Source: Isoperla grammatica | Lineage: Eukaryota > Arthropoda > Insecta > Plecoptera > Perlodidae | Direction: 5' to 3' | Length of the DNA: 64,000 nucleotides | NCBI GenBank assembly: GCA_945910005.1 | Contig: OX246744.1 | Location: forward strand, 41,874,378-41,938,377 | Part shown: positions 30,963-43,449 of the stretch, piece by piece | Layout: every line of letters starts with the position of its first letter | How positions within the stretch are numbered: position 1 is the stretch's first letter | Made by a program: the position numbers and the translations under genes | The notes under the pieces: generated by a model | Databases searched by the model: none | The model's input: the letters and a program-made list of their open reading frames with translations, nothing else | What the model was told of the DNA's origin: nothing

Positions 30963-32835
30963 GTTACGGACTTGATCGACATAGCTACCACGAGATACTT
31001 GGGGAGACTCTTATCTCATCTTATCACTCAGAGGAAGTCAACGTCTTCCAACTCAGGAGACGCTTTTTCTTGCTATTTGTCTAGAAACCATGAGAAATAC
31101 CGCGACCAAGGCTAATGTTTAACTACTAGATCCGTTTCGACATCTTTTATCTAAAGAAAACAGTGGTTAGTTTTCTACCAGAGGAATATTATTTATATCT
31201 GTTAATCAATGAGTAAATCTTCCGGCTTATCGTAGGACGCTCAGTCACTGACCTGGCCTAGAAACATTTTTGGATAATGATTTGACAGATGTGTAAGAGA
31301 AACGAAAAAATTAAAAATCAACTTGAGACGAACTAAGTATGTTGTGAACAGTTGGCTATTGTACATACAGACAGTTTGTCTGCCTGTCTGTATGTCTGTC
31401 CGTCTGTCTGTCTGTCTATCTCTCCATCTCAGTGTCTGTCTGTCTGTCTATCTCAGTGTCTGTCTGTCTGTCTCGGCTGTGTCGTAACATGAGAATACTT
31501 ACGTTGGGGTAACTTTACCACATGAGGCTGTAATTCAGGAGGTCGTGGATTCGATACCGGACATCGACAATCATGATTGAAGCTTTATACTTAGGTTATC
31601 TCAGATGTAAATGCTGGGACTGATCAGCCCCTGGACATTCTTTCTCAACTATATTCAAAATACCTCAATACGTAAAATCAATATTGAAACAATCATATCG
31701 GCTTTATATCGACAAGGGAAAAAAAACGTAATACAATTTAATCTTTAAAAAATCAGAACGTGTTTCTATATTGATAACACTTTATCATAATTATTGTGTA
31801 TTTAAGAAACAAGTTTTCATAAAAAACACATGCACAGTAGTTGCGATAGCTCAAGCATTGAGAAATAATATCTAACTTATCTAGTTTTTAGTTATATTTG
31901 TGTTCTTATCAGAATCTCCAGTGATTTATTAGAATCTTAAAACAAGTACAATTATGTGATTATCGTTTATGACAAGTAAATATTACAATGTTATCTTAAT
32001 GAGTTGATAATGGGATAATAATATCATCATTATCTGCTCAGGTTTTGGTGTAAGAACGCAACATTATGATGGTAGACTTTATGTCCGTGCAAAAAGGGCG
32101 TTTATCACGTGAAAACATTTATAAAGCCATTCCAGACGCATTTTTGGAAGTATTTCGTTTATTATTGGTCAGTTACATGTATGAATAGGTTTTCATGTTA
32201 GTGACAATAAAAAATGAAAAAATGTCCCCATTTACGGGCGTACCGGCCGTTTAATATTCGCATTCCCGGTCTGAATTTACAAAGAAAACAATTAATCGGA
32301 TTTTTTTAAATTTTTTGCCAGATTTAATCAATGTTTTATTAATCTATTAAAGAAGTATCGTGACTTTCTGTTCATTATTTTACCAGTTATGATTTTTTAA
32401 TGTGCCGGTGCGTTGGACCCAGATTTTGATGTATTTGTGAAGTACCTAAACGGTTAGTATAATAAAGAAAATACTACTTTTAAGTGCGTTAGCATAATCG
32501 TACAGCATTCTTGTATATAATTCTGTTCACCAATTTTGATTTAAAAACATAGTTTGTGAGATAAACTTGAAATAGTAAGCCGTTGCAAATGTTCAAAACA
32601 ATTCAAAACAAATATGATATTGTGCAGTTGGACACATTTATTGCGAAGCTGGGAATATCACTTGTGCAGCTGATAAATGCTTCCAAAGCCAGGATTTAAA
32701 ATTTGAGTTTTCATTTCAACATGTTATTACTTACATCTTACTGTATTTGTGTGTATGTCAGAAAACTAAAAATAATTAAATTAATTAAATTAAACTTAAA
32801 ATAATTAAATGAGTAAATAATAATAATTAATTAAA
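30963..32835. other. Intergenic, mostly AT-rich
   Basis: Contains a TCTG-rich tract (31370-31480) and a tRNA-like B-box run GGTCGTGGATTCGATACC (31540) in a stretch (31486-31540) shared in part with 49738-49790 (GAGAATACTTACGTTGGGG). Otherwise nothing recognised. Confidence 0.5.
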
Positions 32836-33760
32836 GTCCCCCACTGCAAATAAGTTAAGTTACTGAGTGGGTAGACTCTAAATGTGATTCTTTTAATTTT
32901 TTTATTTATTAAATACTTAAATTGAAAGTATTAATTTATGCTATGGATAACAACCACCATTGGATTAGGTATGTTTTTAAGTTTGCAAACTAGTTTGCGC
33001 AGTTGGAAAAAATCCTTAATTTAGGCTCTGGTTCAAAAACAGATACTAGATCGGATGCGGCGCGAGAGTAGTTTGCGTGACTGGTAGCGCTCTGCGGTTC
33101 TTTGTGCAACCGTTTCAACTGTGACCTTGGTTTTTGGGTTTGGGACTTACAGCAGCGCAGCTAGTGAGAAAACTTGTCCCTCCTGGCGCAGGATTAGCCT
33201 TAATACCACCACATCCGTTTCGAATAATATATCCTCATACATATTCCTGCAGAGTTTATTGAAGCCAAATGGTATAATTTAAATTCCTTCACAATTGCAA
33301 GACGTAACCTTGTAACCTTCACATTTAAATATAGTACTTGTCATAATATGAATTAATTTCTATCAATGCAAATTGCAAAGCAAACTATCTATTAAAATGT
33401 TTGTTGTGTTACTTGTTATGATAATGAACTTGAAAGTGGTTTAGATCAATCTGTTTAACTTTTAATCAAAGCATGATAGAAAGTTCACTCAATGTCATCG
33501 GGATGTATGATAGTTATAAGACAAGTAGAAACTACGTCGTGGGTTCTATTAATAAGAAGGAACAGTTGATAAGAATCTGCGATCGGTATGCGAATACTTA
33601 CGATGTGTGTAGTAAAGTCTGTCCGCTCGTAGTAAAGTCCATTGCGGGTAAAGAACGATTCCAGGTATCGCGAAAAAAGTAAAAAAAAAAAGCAAAAAAA
33701 GATAAGAAGTAATGGAATTGAATACTTAATTGAAGTTTTTTAACTTCAGTTAAGTATTCA
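32836..33760. other. Intergenic with truncated retroposon 3' end
   Basis: 32836-32893 (TTAAAGTCCCCCACTG... TAGACTCTAAATGTG) is the 3' end of the family at 33760-34063. 33701-33780 forms a long hairpin (GAAGTAATGGAATTGAATAC and its inverse, loop near 33740). The 69-codon frame at 33473-33682 has no support. Confidence 0.5.
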
Positions 33761-34069
33761 GTTCCATTACTTCTTGTCTTAGGAATAAGTAAACGGTGAC
33801 TTTGGAGCCGTCCTAGCAACGAAGCACTCAATAAATTCAAAGTTGTTCTGAATCAGCCTTGTTGATTATGACATTTGTCCGCAGGTGTTCGCACTGTCCA
33901 ATCACTGATTCATATGTTTCGTATTTGAAATATCGATATTTGATTGGTTATCGCTCACTCGTCGATGGTGTTCGGAGTCTACAGGGTTGGTTTAGTTGTT
34001 TTAAATTAAAGTCCCCCACTCAAAATCAGTTTCATTACTGAGTGAGTAGACTCTAAATGTGAATTTATT

Positions 34070-34104
<35 letters not shown>
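33760..34104 (+). mobile_element. Unclassified SINE-like retroposon with (TTTA)n tail (copy 1)
   Basis: About 300 bp from TTCCATTACTTCTTGTCTTA through GGTGTTCGCACTGTCCAATC to TAGACTCTAAATGTGAATTT, then (TTTA)n. Copies: 39310-39517 (+), 46797-47107 (+), 62215-62518 (-), 32836-32893 (partial). The 60-codon frame seen in three copies is a by-product of shared sequence. Confidence 0.75.
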
Positions 34105-34590
34105 TCAAGAAATGTCCGCTCCTCGTTACCCCCACCACTCGGCACGGGTGAGAGTGCTCGCGAGGCGTTGGAATGCGGTAGGCCGCATCACCCATTCATC
34201 CAGGTGTCATTGTTAAGAAAGCAATTTTTTGATGTAGTTAAAATGATACAATTTCTCATTTATTTTGAAATATATGGAATAATCACGTAAAATTAATGTT
34301 TTAAATAGCTTAAAAACTACCGTAATTAAAGCAAGTTGTAACTTACTCTAAATACGGCAGTTTAAAGCTAGTTTAAAAATACAAAGTTTATTTTATATTA
34401 ATTTCACGTGATTATTCCATATATTTGAAAATAAATGAGATATTATAATATTTTAACTACATAAAAAAAATTGCTTTCTTAACAATGACCTGGATGAATT
34501 GGGTCATGCGGCCTACCGCATTCCAACGCCTCGCGAGCACTCTCACCCGTGCCGAGTGGAGGTGGTAACGAGGAGGGGACATTTCTTGAT
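34105..34590. mobile_element. Foldback element, arms about 200 bp
   Basis: ATCAAGAAATGTCCGCTCCT at the left is matched inverted at the right. The arms include GCACGGGTGAGAGTGCTCGC and TTCCAACGCCTCGCGAGC. A related unit occurs at 50967-51664. Confidence 0.85.
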
Positions 34591-35221
34591 ACCTGGGATC
34601 GTCCTGCAATGGACTCTAGAAACGAAATGTTTAAAGCTAATGGCTCATAATTATGTATTAAACCATTATAATTGGCTTGTAAACTGATTTACTAGAAAAG
34701 CACGGTTGCCAATGTTATAATAACGGAAGTCTTAAGAATGTCACCCTTTGAAAGAATAAGAATTGCAAGGAAAGGACAACAGCGCGCTACCTGTTGGCCC
34801 TTTAAACCCTATTTCACGGTCTATTAGACAAAGATTGGTCATTAGCTCTAAACGTTTCGTTTCTTCTATGAGCGGACAGAAAAGTTTAATTTTTTAATTA
34901 TATTTCAAGAATGCTACTCGAAATCGAAAATCTGAGTCAACAGCGCACTGTGTTTTGGTGAGCCCTACATACTGAATGAAATATTATAACCATTGGCGAA
35001 GTTATTTTGATTATTAAATTGAAAAATAGTAATAAAATTAATTATAAATAAAGACCACACTTATTATAATGTGACACATTTAGAGCATTCAGTATGTAGG
35101 GCTTACCAGACCACAGTACGCTGTTGAGAATCAGATTTTGGATTTCTAAGTCTATTCTTGAGATATAATTAAAAATGATATTATTTGTGGTTTTTGACCT
35201 AGAGGTACCCTTCACTTTTAA
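34591..35221. mobile_element. Intergenic with palindromic MITE copy 2 (34905-35175)
   Basis: 34905-35175 pairs ATCGAAAATCTGAGTCAACA with TGTTGAGAATCAGATTTTGG, as in 29563-29843. 34591-34900 has nothing recognised. Confidence 0.65.
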
Positions 35222-35625
35222 GAGCGTTCGAAAGTAGTAATTTTACCCCTTAAACATGCGTCTAAACTTACACTCCTCACGCCTAAACCGATTATGGTAT
35301 TTCTTTCTCATTTTAAGTTTTAGTATAAAAGTGTCAAATTGATGACTTTCATAATGAAAACATAAGATATCAATCTTGAAAGGGTATATATAAAACAAAT
35401 GATAAAATATGTCACACATTGAAACTACATTAAGTACAAAATGTACATATTTCATCATTTGTATATACTCTTTCAAGATTAATATCTTGTGTTTTCATGA
35501 TGAAAGTCATCAATTTGACACTTATACTAGGACGTAAAATTAGAGATAAATCCTATTATCGGTTTAGGCGTGAGGAGTGTAAGTTAGATGCATGTTTTAG
35601 CGGTAAAATGACTACACTTCCAAAG
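35222..35625. mobile_element. Palindromic MITE, ACACTCCTCACGCCTAAACC family (copy 1)
   Basis: Nearly the entire 400 bp folds on itself around 35420. AACATGCGTCTAAACTTACA and GTGTCAAATTGATGACTTTC are matched inverted. A second copy is at 50519-50930. Confidence 0.85.
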
Positions 35626-36062
35626 CACGCAAACCTGCCCACCACGATAAGGTAGCATTCTCTGGGCAGGATACATATTTCATCATACCGGGAATCAGTC
35701 GTAAGTGTCACCATCTTAAATATCTGCGCATCCTCTTATTGCTAAATTACGTACTACTTCAAGGTTAAACTGTGCGAATTTAATTGCGAAAACGTGTAAA
35801 ATTACTGACAAGTTAATTGTTTTAAGGTGATGGTTATGACTCACGCATATTGTTGTCTTGAATGTCAAGATGGTGCCCAAGCGCCGTGACGTATTATAGG
35901 CCTACATGTCACTCAGCGTGGCAGACAAGACACTTGCGTGGGCGGACTGGGCATAGTTATATAGATAGTTATTCACTTCCCACAATAAACCACACACTAT
36001 TCTATATTATGCATATTTATTATTTATTCTGCCTATAATGTATAATAATAATATTTTTTGAA
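35626..36062. other. Intergenic, unassigned
   Basis: 35636-35668 is an inverted piece of the RTE-like start (CCCACCACGATAAGGTAGCA). The remainder is not recognised. Confidence 0.45.
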
Positions 36063-36318
36063 GGAATCCCTGTTATAGGGTGCACACTAGCTTTACCTGA
36101 TGTGCCCCTCTTCAGGTGACTAACTAGGTAATTAAGGTGTTTGAAAAGCTGGGAAGGAATGTCCGAGGACTGATAGTAGGACTCAATCCCAGCATTCGCC
36201 TTTACGACTGAGGAAAACCTCGGAAAAAACCTTCAGTCAGAACTGCCGGTGGCCGGAATCGAACCGGCGACCTCCCGAATTAGAGTCTCGCGTCTTACCG
36301 CTGAGCCACCTCTATCGG
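36063..36318 (-). mobile_element. tRNA-derived SINE (copy 1)
   Basis: On the minus strand the head reads GAGGTGGCTCAGCGGTAAGA (A box) and GCCGGTTCGATTCCGGCC (B box), a tRNA-like core. The body ends at GGAATCCCTGTTATAGGG on plus. Copies: 40547-40804, 38425-38552 (partial), 20510-20662 (degenerate). Confidence 0.85.
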
Positions 36319-36649
36319 TATGAAACAATATAAAGCAATAAAATAAAATTTTTATTTCTATTTCTATTTTATTTTCTTATTTATTATCTAACTTTTTTAT
36401 ATTTGTTATTATTTATTTCTAACAATATGACGTTTCGTCGGAATTACATTCAAGTTTTTCAAAACGATTTTTTAAAACGTAACAAAATATTACGTAACAA
36501 TACAAAATCAAATAATTAGAGCAAAAAAACATATCCATTTAAATGAATATTTTTTCAAGAAAACTTGACTTCTTCATATATTATATATTATAGATGGAAC
36601 GTTTACACGTGGGGGCAGCTGGTGTCCGTAATTATTATTATGATATTAT

Positions 36650-36653
<4 letters not shown>

Positions 36654-36721
<68 letters not shown>
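36654..36721. repeat. (TA)n microsatellite
   Basis: About 34 TA units followed by ATGAAATA repeats to 36800. Confidence 0.95.
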
Positions 36722-36722
<1 letters not shown>

Positions 36723-36829
36723 GAAATAAATGAAATATATATAATTTCGTATGCATATATATACATAATTTCGTAATGAAATGAAATATAATTATATAAT
36801 GAAATAATACATATATTATTTCAAAAAAC

Positions 36830-37495
36830 GAAACTCCAGGGGGGCCATTCTGAGACGTATGTTTGTCTCTCTTGTCAGGCTACAAGTGGATTACGCGACG
36901 GTAATCTGGAATCCGAACTTCTCCCATGTGACCAACTCTAATCGGGTAGAATCTGTGCAGCGAAGTTTTATGAAACTAATGACTTTAAAAACAAATACGG
37001 TGTAGCATAGGTCTAACTATAGCAAGTTATGTCTTGACTTCTATCTGCAAAATCTTAAAACTAGGCGACAGTGCTCAGACCTTGTATTCCTCTACAAGAT
37101 TGTTAAAAATTTCTATGACTCGGACCGCCTGTTCGATATCAACTTCTGTGTGCTAAGTAAATCCACCCGCTGTCTTGACACATTTAAAGTCCCTAGAACT
37201 CGTATTAATAGTCAAAGTTTTCATGTCTTAATCGTTTACAGTTCACGTTCAATTCACTGAGGCTGATATCCACAATGTGTCTCTAAATGAATATAAGAGA
37301 TTAATTAGCATTAGTTGTTAGTATAAGTAAGTAAGTAGCATTAACTGTTGCTGGCATTTTAACTTGTTCTTATGTTTCTTTGTAGCTTCTCTAATTTAGT
37401 CCCTATGTGTCATTGATGTGTCTATTGTCCAATTTATTGTATTTTATTGTATTGCACTTGTGGGACCTCGGTCCTGTTGTCAATAAAGATAAATT
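36830..37495 (+). pseudogene. Dead LINE 3' end (reverse transcriptase C-terminal tail)
   Basis: Translates to VRLQVDYATVIWNPNFSHVT then NRVESVQRSFMKLM before a stop, and further on RRQCSDLVFLYKIVKNFYD. The pattern YA-VIWNP...R-ESVQR-F and R--DL-FLYK is typical of the C-terminal region of Jockey/CR1/I-type LINE ORF2. The in-frame stop and frame change show it is inactive. The 3' end is TTGTCAATAAAGATAAA near 37490. Confidence 0.75.
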
Positions 37496-37894
37496 CCTGC
37501 TTCTAGGTTAAACAATTAACTTGCAAGGTGTTGTCTTCACGGATTATGTAATAAGGAAGTGACGCGTGTGACAACTACCAACCTAAATCTAGTTGCATCT
37601 CGTTCTCCTGCCTCAGGTATTGTATAGTGATAATATCGCCCGACTGTTTGTCAGACGTGGTGGGGTCGCATTCCATTCACGGTCGGTGCAGTCAATACAG
37701 TGGACAATAACAATGCAGGTGTCGTGAATACCGTTGAAATAGACCGTGTGGAGCGACCGTCTCTTCTCAGAATTTTAGGGGACACCTCGCTTCTTACGGC
37801 GTGGCCAGTATAGCATTGTGTTTATAAACCCAATGGTTATATAGATAGTTATTCACTTTCCACAGTACACCATACATTTTTGTATTTGTATTAA
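37496..37894. other. Intergenic, unassigned
   Basis: No element or gene seen. 37820-37880 resembles 35955-36000 (TATAGATAGTTATTCACTT). Confidence 0.45.
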
Positions 37895-38145
37895 TTGCTC
37901 GGCAGTCCAGGTAAGTGGAGGAACCTATATGACTGGTCAAAGACAAAGTTACACCGTCCTTTCGGATGGGACGTAAAGCCGATGGTCCCCGTGGTACTTT
38001 TCGACAGGAGTAGGCTACGTGCCGGTACCAGGCTTCCCCTCCTCCTTTCCTCATTATCATTCATCAATCATCACTCATCAGGCTAAAGAGGGCATTGTGC
38101 CCTACACTGGCCTTAATTACAATAAAATAAATAAATACAAAAAAT
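37895..38145 (+). mobile_element. 5S-type SINE, 5' truncated
   Basis: Body from GGCAGTCCAGGTAAGTGGAG to ACTGGCCTTAATTACAATAA plus an AAATAAATA tail. The 5S-like head is missing. Confidence 0.8.
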
Positions 38146-38424
38146 ACGGTTTTTGGATACATTAAAATATTATTGAAAAATTGTAAAGGTTTACAAGCTT
38201 ATATGTACCGTTCATGACATTTGGGAAAGACCTCAGTTCAGTATACAAAATTAATCATCACCATTAATAAGACCATACCTACAAAACAAAACTGAAAAAA
38301 GCCAGGAAAAAATAAATACAAATACAACATAAGATATCAAAAATGAAAAAAATGCTTCAATATATTTTATTTATTTTCATATTACTCATCGCTTCCACAA
38401 GAACCCTCGGACATCCCTTGTTAA

Positions 38425-38552
38425 CTATTCAAAGTACCATGATACCTAGTACATTCAATGAAATGCTCGGAAAAAACTTTGAGTCAGGCTTCGAACCAAC
38501 GACCTCCCTAAAAATTCCCACATATTACCGCTGAGTCATCTCCATCTATTAA
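38425..38552 (-). mobile_element. tRNA-derived SINE fragment
   Basis: GCTTCGAACCAACGACCTCC and ATTACCGCTGAGTCATCTCC are the inverted B-box and A-box parts of the 36063-36318 family. Confidence 0.65.
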
Positions 38553-38710
38553 TAACGATCAATCAATCAATCACGGAGATCCCATTCGACAGTCGAAGGA
38601 TGTGATTATCTGCGTTATCTATCGCCGACGTCACGGGAGGCGGGAGGGGGGGGGGGGGGAGAGGGGAAGGTACCACTCAGTTGTCGTTACAGTGACATTG
38701 AAGGTGCGAA

Positions 38711-38717
38711 TATTAAA
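38711..38717 (+). promoter_or_regulatory. Possible TATA-like element of alkaline phosphatase gene
   Basis: TATTAAA lies 53 bp upstream of the ATG, with CAGTCAACTTG (about 38740) as a possible initiator. A G-rich run (38635-38670) lies upstream. Confidence 0.35.
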
Positions 38718-38763
38718 GCAGTGTTGCTGCAGACCGGGCGACAGTCAACTTGTTCACACCGCC

Positions 38764-38863
38764 ATGGTTGCCAAGTCGTGCGTGTTGCTCGTCGCGTGTG
38801 CTCTGGCCGCGGTCTGGGCGAGGGAGATACCAGAAGTGCAACACCGGACTCAACAACTACAAA
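38764..38863 (+). CDS. ALP: Alkaline phosphatase, exon 1 (signal peptide)
   Basis: The ATG at 38764 in GCCGCCATGG-like context (CACCGCCATGG) opens MVAKSCVLLVACALAAVWAR, a clear signal peptide, then EIPEVQHRTQQLQ. It ends in phase 1 at CAAA|GTAAGG. Exon 2 at 55231 enters in phase 1, so the join is in frame. Assignment to the phosphatase rests on strand, phase and the need for a secretory start; no competing first exon is visible nearer. Intron 1 would be about 16.4 kb. The alternative is that this is the first exon of another gene whose remainder I missed. Confidence 0.7.
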
Positions 38864-38930
38864 GTAAGGAATTATTTTTCTAAAATTGTTTGTGAATTAA
38901 TTTTTAGTTTTTAATTAATTTTATATATGC

Positions 38931-39055
38931 CTCTAATTTCATTGTTCAGTTAAAGTGTTAAGTAAATTTAACAGTGTGTATTTCTATTGGCCGTTGTCAT
39001 GGTGAAAACAATTTTACTGAAAAGTAGATTTTAACTGGACATTAAAATTATTTTA
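38931..39055 (+). mobile_element. MITE, TIR CTAATTTCAWTGTYCAGTT (copy 1)
   Basis: CTAATTTCATTGTTCAGTTA at the left and TTTTAACTGGACATTAAAAT at the right. The inverted, better-kept copy is at 43308-43447 (CTGGACATTGAAATTAG end). Confidence 0.75.
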
Positions 39056-40227
39056 ATTTAATTTTTTTAGTTTGATTAATTTTAGAGTTGTATGTACACC
39101 TATTTATTTATTTATTGTCTATCCTATTCAGTTATAAAAACTGATTTACAAAGGAGGACAATAAATAAAACGAGTCTATGCAAACAATTAATAATAATGA
39201 AATCATAAATAACAACAAAAACAAAACAAACTAGTGTACTATATAGAAATAAAAATCAAGATAAGAAAAAATAATTGAGAAATGAAATAAAATCAAATCA
39301 AGTGGAAATGTTTGTTGATTCCGGCATCTGTCCGCAGGTGTTCGCACTGTCCAATCACTGATTCATATGTTTCGTATTTAAAATATAGATCTTTGATTGG
39401 TTATCGCTCACTCGTCGATGGTGTTCGGAGCCTACAGGGCTGGTTCAGTCGCTATAAATTAAAGTCCCCCACTGAAAATCAGTTTCGTTACTGATTGGGT
39501 AGACTCTAAATGTGAATTTATTTATTTTTATTTTATTTAAAGTAGTTAAAAGGAATTGTTTGGTGTTGAAGAAAGTGGAGAATTAATTTTTAGTTATAAT
39601 TTTAATGTCCTGTACTAGTAGCTCGTAAGGAGTTTAAATTTAAAGCCGTATGTTCACTTAGCTCTGTAAACCCCGATTCCTCTCTGTTAAATTGCTTTAT
39701 AATAATTGTATCAAAGTAATAGAAATTAATGTGATCTCCGAAAGAATTTAGTGATCTTTCTAATAAATGTTTCTTGGTTATACAATAAAATATGTTCCTT
39801 TTTCAATCGCTCGTATTACATAGGAAAAATGTATTGAAAAGCGGTAAATGTTTACTGAAACAAAACAATATTAATAAGAAATAGCGATAGTATAGTAGTT
39901 AATTATCATCGATTATATTTCGTTTTTCCTTGTGACCATATATTTGCATTTAAAAGCAATTTTAATACACATAGGTCCCAACTCACCATTTCGTTAAGCT
40001 CCGATTTAGTAAGCTCCGTTTGGTCACCATGGTTTCAACAAACGTTGCATTCACAATGCATGGCAGTCGCCATCTTTGTTGGTAGAGAATCTCCGCTTAT
40101 GCCAACATTACACGACTCAATACTTTCGTCAAACTAATTGAATTCAAGAACAAAAGCGAATCAAAAACAGTTGAGTAAAAAACTGCATCAATGTAGCTTC
40201 TATCAATTGATGCTTTTTTTGTCCTTG
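39056..40227. other. ALP intron 1 segment
   Basis: 39310-39517 is copy 2 of the SINE-like family (GGTGTTCGCACTGTCCAATC ... TAGACTCTAAATGTGAATTT). 39100-39180 looks like an inverted retroposon tail (TTATTTATTGTC). The rest is unassigned. Confidence 0.6.
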
Positions 40228-40233
40228 AATTCA

Positions 40234-40322
<89 letters not shown>

Positions 40323-40346
40323 TAATAATAATAATAATAATAATAA

Positions 40347-40403
<57 letters not shown>

Positions 40404-40465
40404 AAAAGTATGAATAATAATGATAATAATACTAATATTAATAAAAACACTAATAATTAAATAAA

Positions 40466-40532
<67 letters not shown>
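40228..40532. repeat. (AAT)n microsatellite
   Basis: Long AAT tract with interruptions near 40320, 40345 and 40400-40465. The open frames are repeat shadows. Confidence 0.95.
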
Positions 40533-40535
<3 letters not shown>

Positions 40536-40546
40536 CATGGTTCGTA

Positions 40547-40804
40547 GGAATCCCTGTTATAGGGTGCACACCATCTTTACCTGATGTGCCCCTCATCAGG
40601 TGACTAACTAGGTTATTAGGGTGTTCGGATAGCTGGGAAGGAATGTCCGAGGGCTAATAGTAGGACTCAATCCCAGCATTCGCCTTTACGACTGAGGAAA
40701 ACCTCGGAGAAAAAACCTTCAGTCAGGACTGCCGGTAGCCAGAATCGAACCGGCGACCTCCCGAATTAGAGTCTCGCGTCTTACCGCTGAGCAGCCTCTA
40801 TCGG
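40547..40804 (-). mobile_element. tRNA-derived SINE (copy 2)
   Basis: Same layout as 36063-36318. The A-box side reads GAGGCTGCTCAGCGGTAAGA on minus. Confidence 0.85.
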
Positions 40805-41692
40805 TCCAGGTTGAATGAAACGAAGCTATCAAACCATGAAAATCCACAGTGGTACAACTCTATAATCACATTTTTACGACTGGTCTACTAATCTATAATA
40901 TTGATGCTGTGAACTATAATCTGAAAGCTGTTATCAGTGCCTGGAGAACCTTACACGGGTGATAAGCTAGGTAAACACATAGCGTGGTTTTTGCACGTGT
41001 ATAGTGAGGCGGACTGATGTACACCCACGGACATGAGTAAATCACTGATCGCACAGAACATGCAAGCAGTGTTGGGTAGTTCCTACCTACGAACTAGTTC
41101 CTTTTCAATAATAATAGTGTCTTTATTTCTTTCCTTTTACATAAAAAATACAACCGCACTGGTACATGAAAAAATACATACGGAAATAATTTATTATGGA
41201 AAAAAAAATGGGTGAATCTACACGTCCATATGTAGGCCTACTTTTCTTACAATTAACCCTTCTTAAAATTACACAATATAAAGTACCTTTTAAACTGACA
41301 TGATCATATGATTATTCAATCTTAAAAACTAGACATGTAAGAATGAAGTACACTATACAGTTTTTCTGTAAACCTTTAATCTAATTTTAAAATTAAGTTA
41401 AAGATAAACTATAAAAAGGAAAAAAGGAAGGTGAACACAATACAAAGTACATTAGAATGATGGCATAGAAACTAGATGTGATAATATTATAGTTATATTA
41501 AATCTTATACTAAGAAACTAAGGAACGCCACAGTTCCAAATTTCCTGGAAATGTGACTTATTTCTACAAGTTCTTTTTGTGTTAACTTGACTGTACACAC
41601 TTGGAGCACTGCTTGGAGTGTGTAATGAAAAGTGAGTGAAGAAGAATCGCTATAGAAAATCGTGTTCTCACACAGCCTAACCGTTGAGTGAG
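40805..41692. other. ALP intron 1 segment, unassigned
   Basis: No element identified. A possible inverted retroposon tail is near 41110-41170. Confidence 0.4.
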
Positions 41693-41964
41693 TAATATAG
41701 GGTAGAGGCCCCACGCCATCGGTAGTTTGTCTACTGCCTTTTACTGCCCAAACACTTTAGTCCGGTAGTAGAAGTTCGCCAAGCGATGCGTTGACGGAGC
41801 CTGATTGGTCGGCTACTTCACCGAAGATATACGAAGACAGCCGACAACTCCGTCATCGCGTCGCTTGGCGAACTTTAACTACCCGACTGAAGTATGCTGG
41901 GCAGCATAAGGCGGTAGACAAACTGCCGATTGCGTTGTGCCTCTACCCTATATTACTCACTCAA
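41693..41964. mobile_element. MITE, GTTGAGTGAGTAATATAGGG family (full copy)
   Basis: Both termini and the central GTTCGCCAAGCGATGCG palindrome are present. Confidence 0.9.
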
Positions 41965-42084
41965 CGGTTTAACCTTGATTTACATGTGTTTTCTAGCAAA
42001 CGCAATGCTCGAGCGGATACGAGTCATCTGTTTTTGAGAACTTGTCTTCGATACCATTATACATAATTATACCAAATTATACTA

Positions 42085-42245
42085 CAATGAAACTTCTTTA
42101 TAACGAACTGTTGAGGGTCATACTATTATTTTGTTATAAAGAACATTTCTGTATAAAGATGCTACCTTTAGGCCACATGCATAAGAAATGGGACCTACAA
42201 AACAGGTTATTTGGGCGCCCCTAGGGGTAAGGGACGACTGAATTC
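42085..42245. mobile_element. MITE-like piece with CTTCTTTATAACRAACT
   Basis: AAACTTCTTTATAACGAACT at the left, TTTTGTTATAAAGAACATTT inside. Relatives: 53139-53375 and 54542-54705. Confidence 0.55.
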
Positions 42246-42518
42246 CAACCTTAGACAGGGAAGGTTATTAACAACACCAAAATACATCAGTGGAACAAAA
42301 TAATTGAACCTATTTGTAAACAAAAAGCTCTCAAAAAATTAAATGTTCTGCCGCTGAAAAACAAACCTTCTATTTTCAGTCAATAGTGGACCTAACGGAG
42401 TCGAAGGAAGTGAACAGACCGAGGTAACCATGTGATCATATGTGACAGTGAACGAACACATAATACACTGGACACCGATAAGGGATTGCTCAGAGATAGC
42501 ACACGATAAGTGGGGACA

Positions 42519-43013
42519 GTGGCGTATACGGGAGGGGGGGTTCTCGGGGGGGCTTGCCCCCTCCTCCCCTCCCCGAAATCCCACCTTTAATTATGGCTAC
42601 TCTACAAAACATCTAAATTTATGTTACCAATTAAATACATTTATACTTATTGACTATTAAGACCAAGTGCAAAGTCGAGTGAAGTATGGCTTTTTTTAGG
42701 GTTGCTATGGAGTTTGGTTTTCTTACGAAAAATAGCAACTGACAAAACAACTCCATAGCAACAAATCCTGTACTTAACTTGGCATTTGACTGTGCATCTA
42801 TTTCTCTATTTGCTTAGTCAGGAAACACTCCCGTAGGTGAAATTGTTGTTATAATATAGTTGTTTATTTGTGTGTGTAGTGTTTGTAATATATACCGTTA
42901 AAAAATGCAGATTCCCCCCATTGTGTCGATTGTGAAGCATTTTTCTACCAGTTACGTCCTATTCTGGGCAGCCCCCACCGAAATATTTTCCTGAATCCTG
43001 CGAACGCCGCTGT
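42519..43013. mobile_element. Possible DNA transposon remnant, CAGYGGCG ends
   Basis: CAGTGGCGTATACGGGAGG at the left; CGAACGCCGCTG at the right is inverted CAGCGGCGTTCG. No convincing target duplication. Confidence 0.4.
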
Positions 43014-43129
43014 ATATAGAGATCAGTGGAAATGCTGTTTTTTCGTGGAAATTTCGTTTATATTAAGTCAATCTGTTTCTCAGCTGTTTTATCGACGTTT
43101 CCTGTACGTTTTATTGCACGTATAAAGGC

Positions 43130-43284
43130 TGGTCCACACAGATTTTTTAGACATAATACATAAGGTTTTAAGACGTTGTTTTAAAAACAACAATGAAAAC
43201 AACGTCTTAAAACTAAAACTCTGTGTGAAAGCCAGTACGTGTTTCCTATGATCCAACTTTACTCTTAAAAATCTGTGTGGACCA
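43130..43284. mobile_element. MITE, TIR TGGTCCACACAGATTTTT (copy 2)
   Basis: Same ends as 23313-23495, shorter interior. Confidence 0.85.
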
Positions 43285-43307
43285 GCCATTACTTACTTAG
43301 GGCCGGT

Positions 43308-43447
43308 ATTTCAATGTCTAGTTAAAATCTACTTTTCAGTTAAATTGTTTTCACCATAACAATGGCCAATAGAAATACACCAAACTGTGCTTACCTGACA
43401 GTTAAATTTACTTAACACTTAAACTGGACATTGAAATTAGGGGCATT
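43308..43447 (-). mobile_element. MITE, CTAATTTCAATGTCCAGTT family (copy 2)
   Basis: Inverted relative of 38931-39055: CTAGTTAAAATCTACTTTTC inside, CTGGACATTGAAATTAG end. Confidence 0.75.
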
Positions 43448-43449
43448 AG

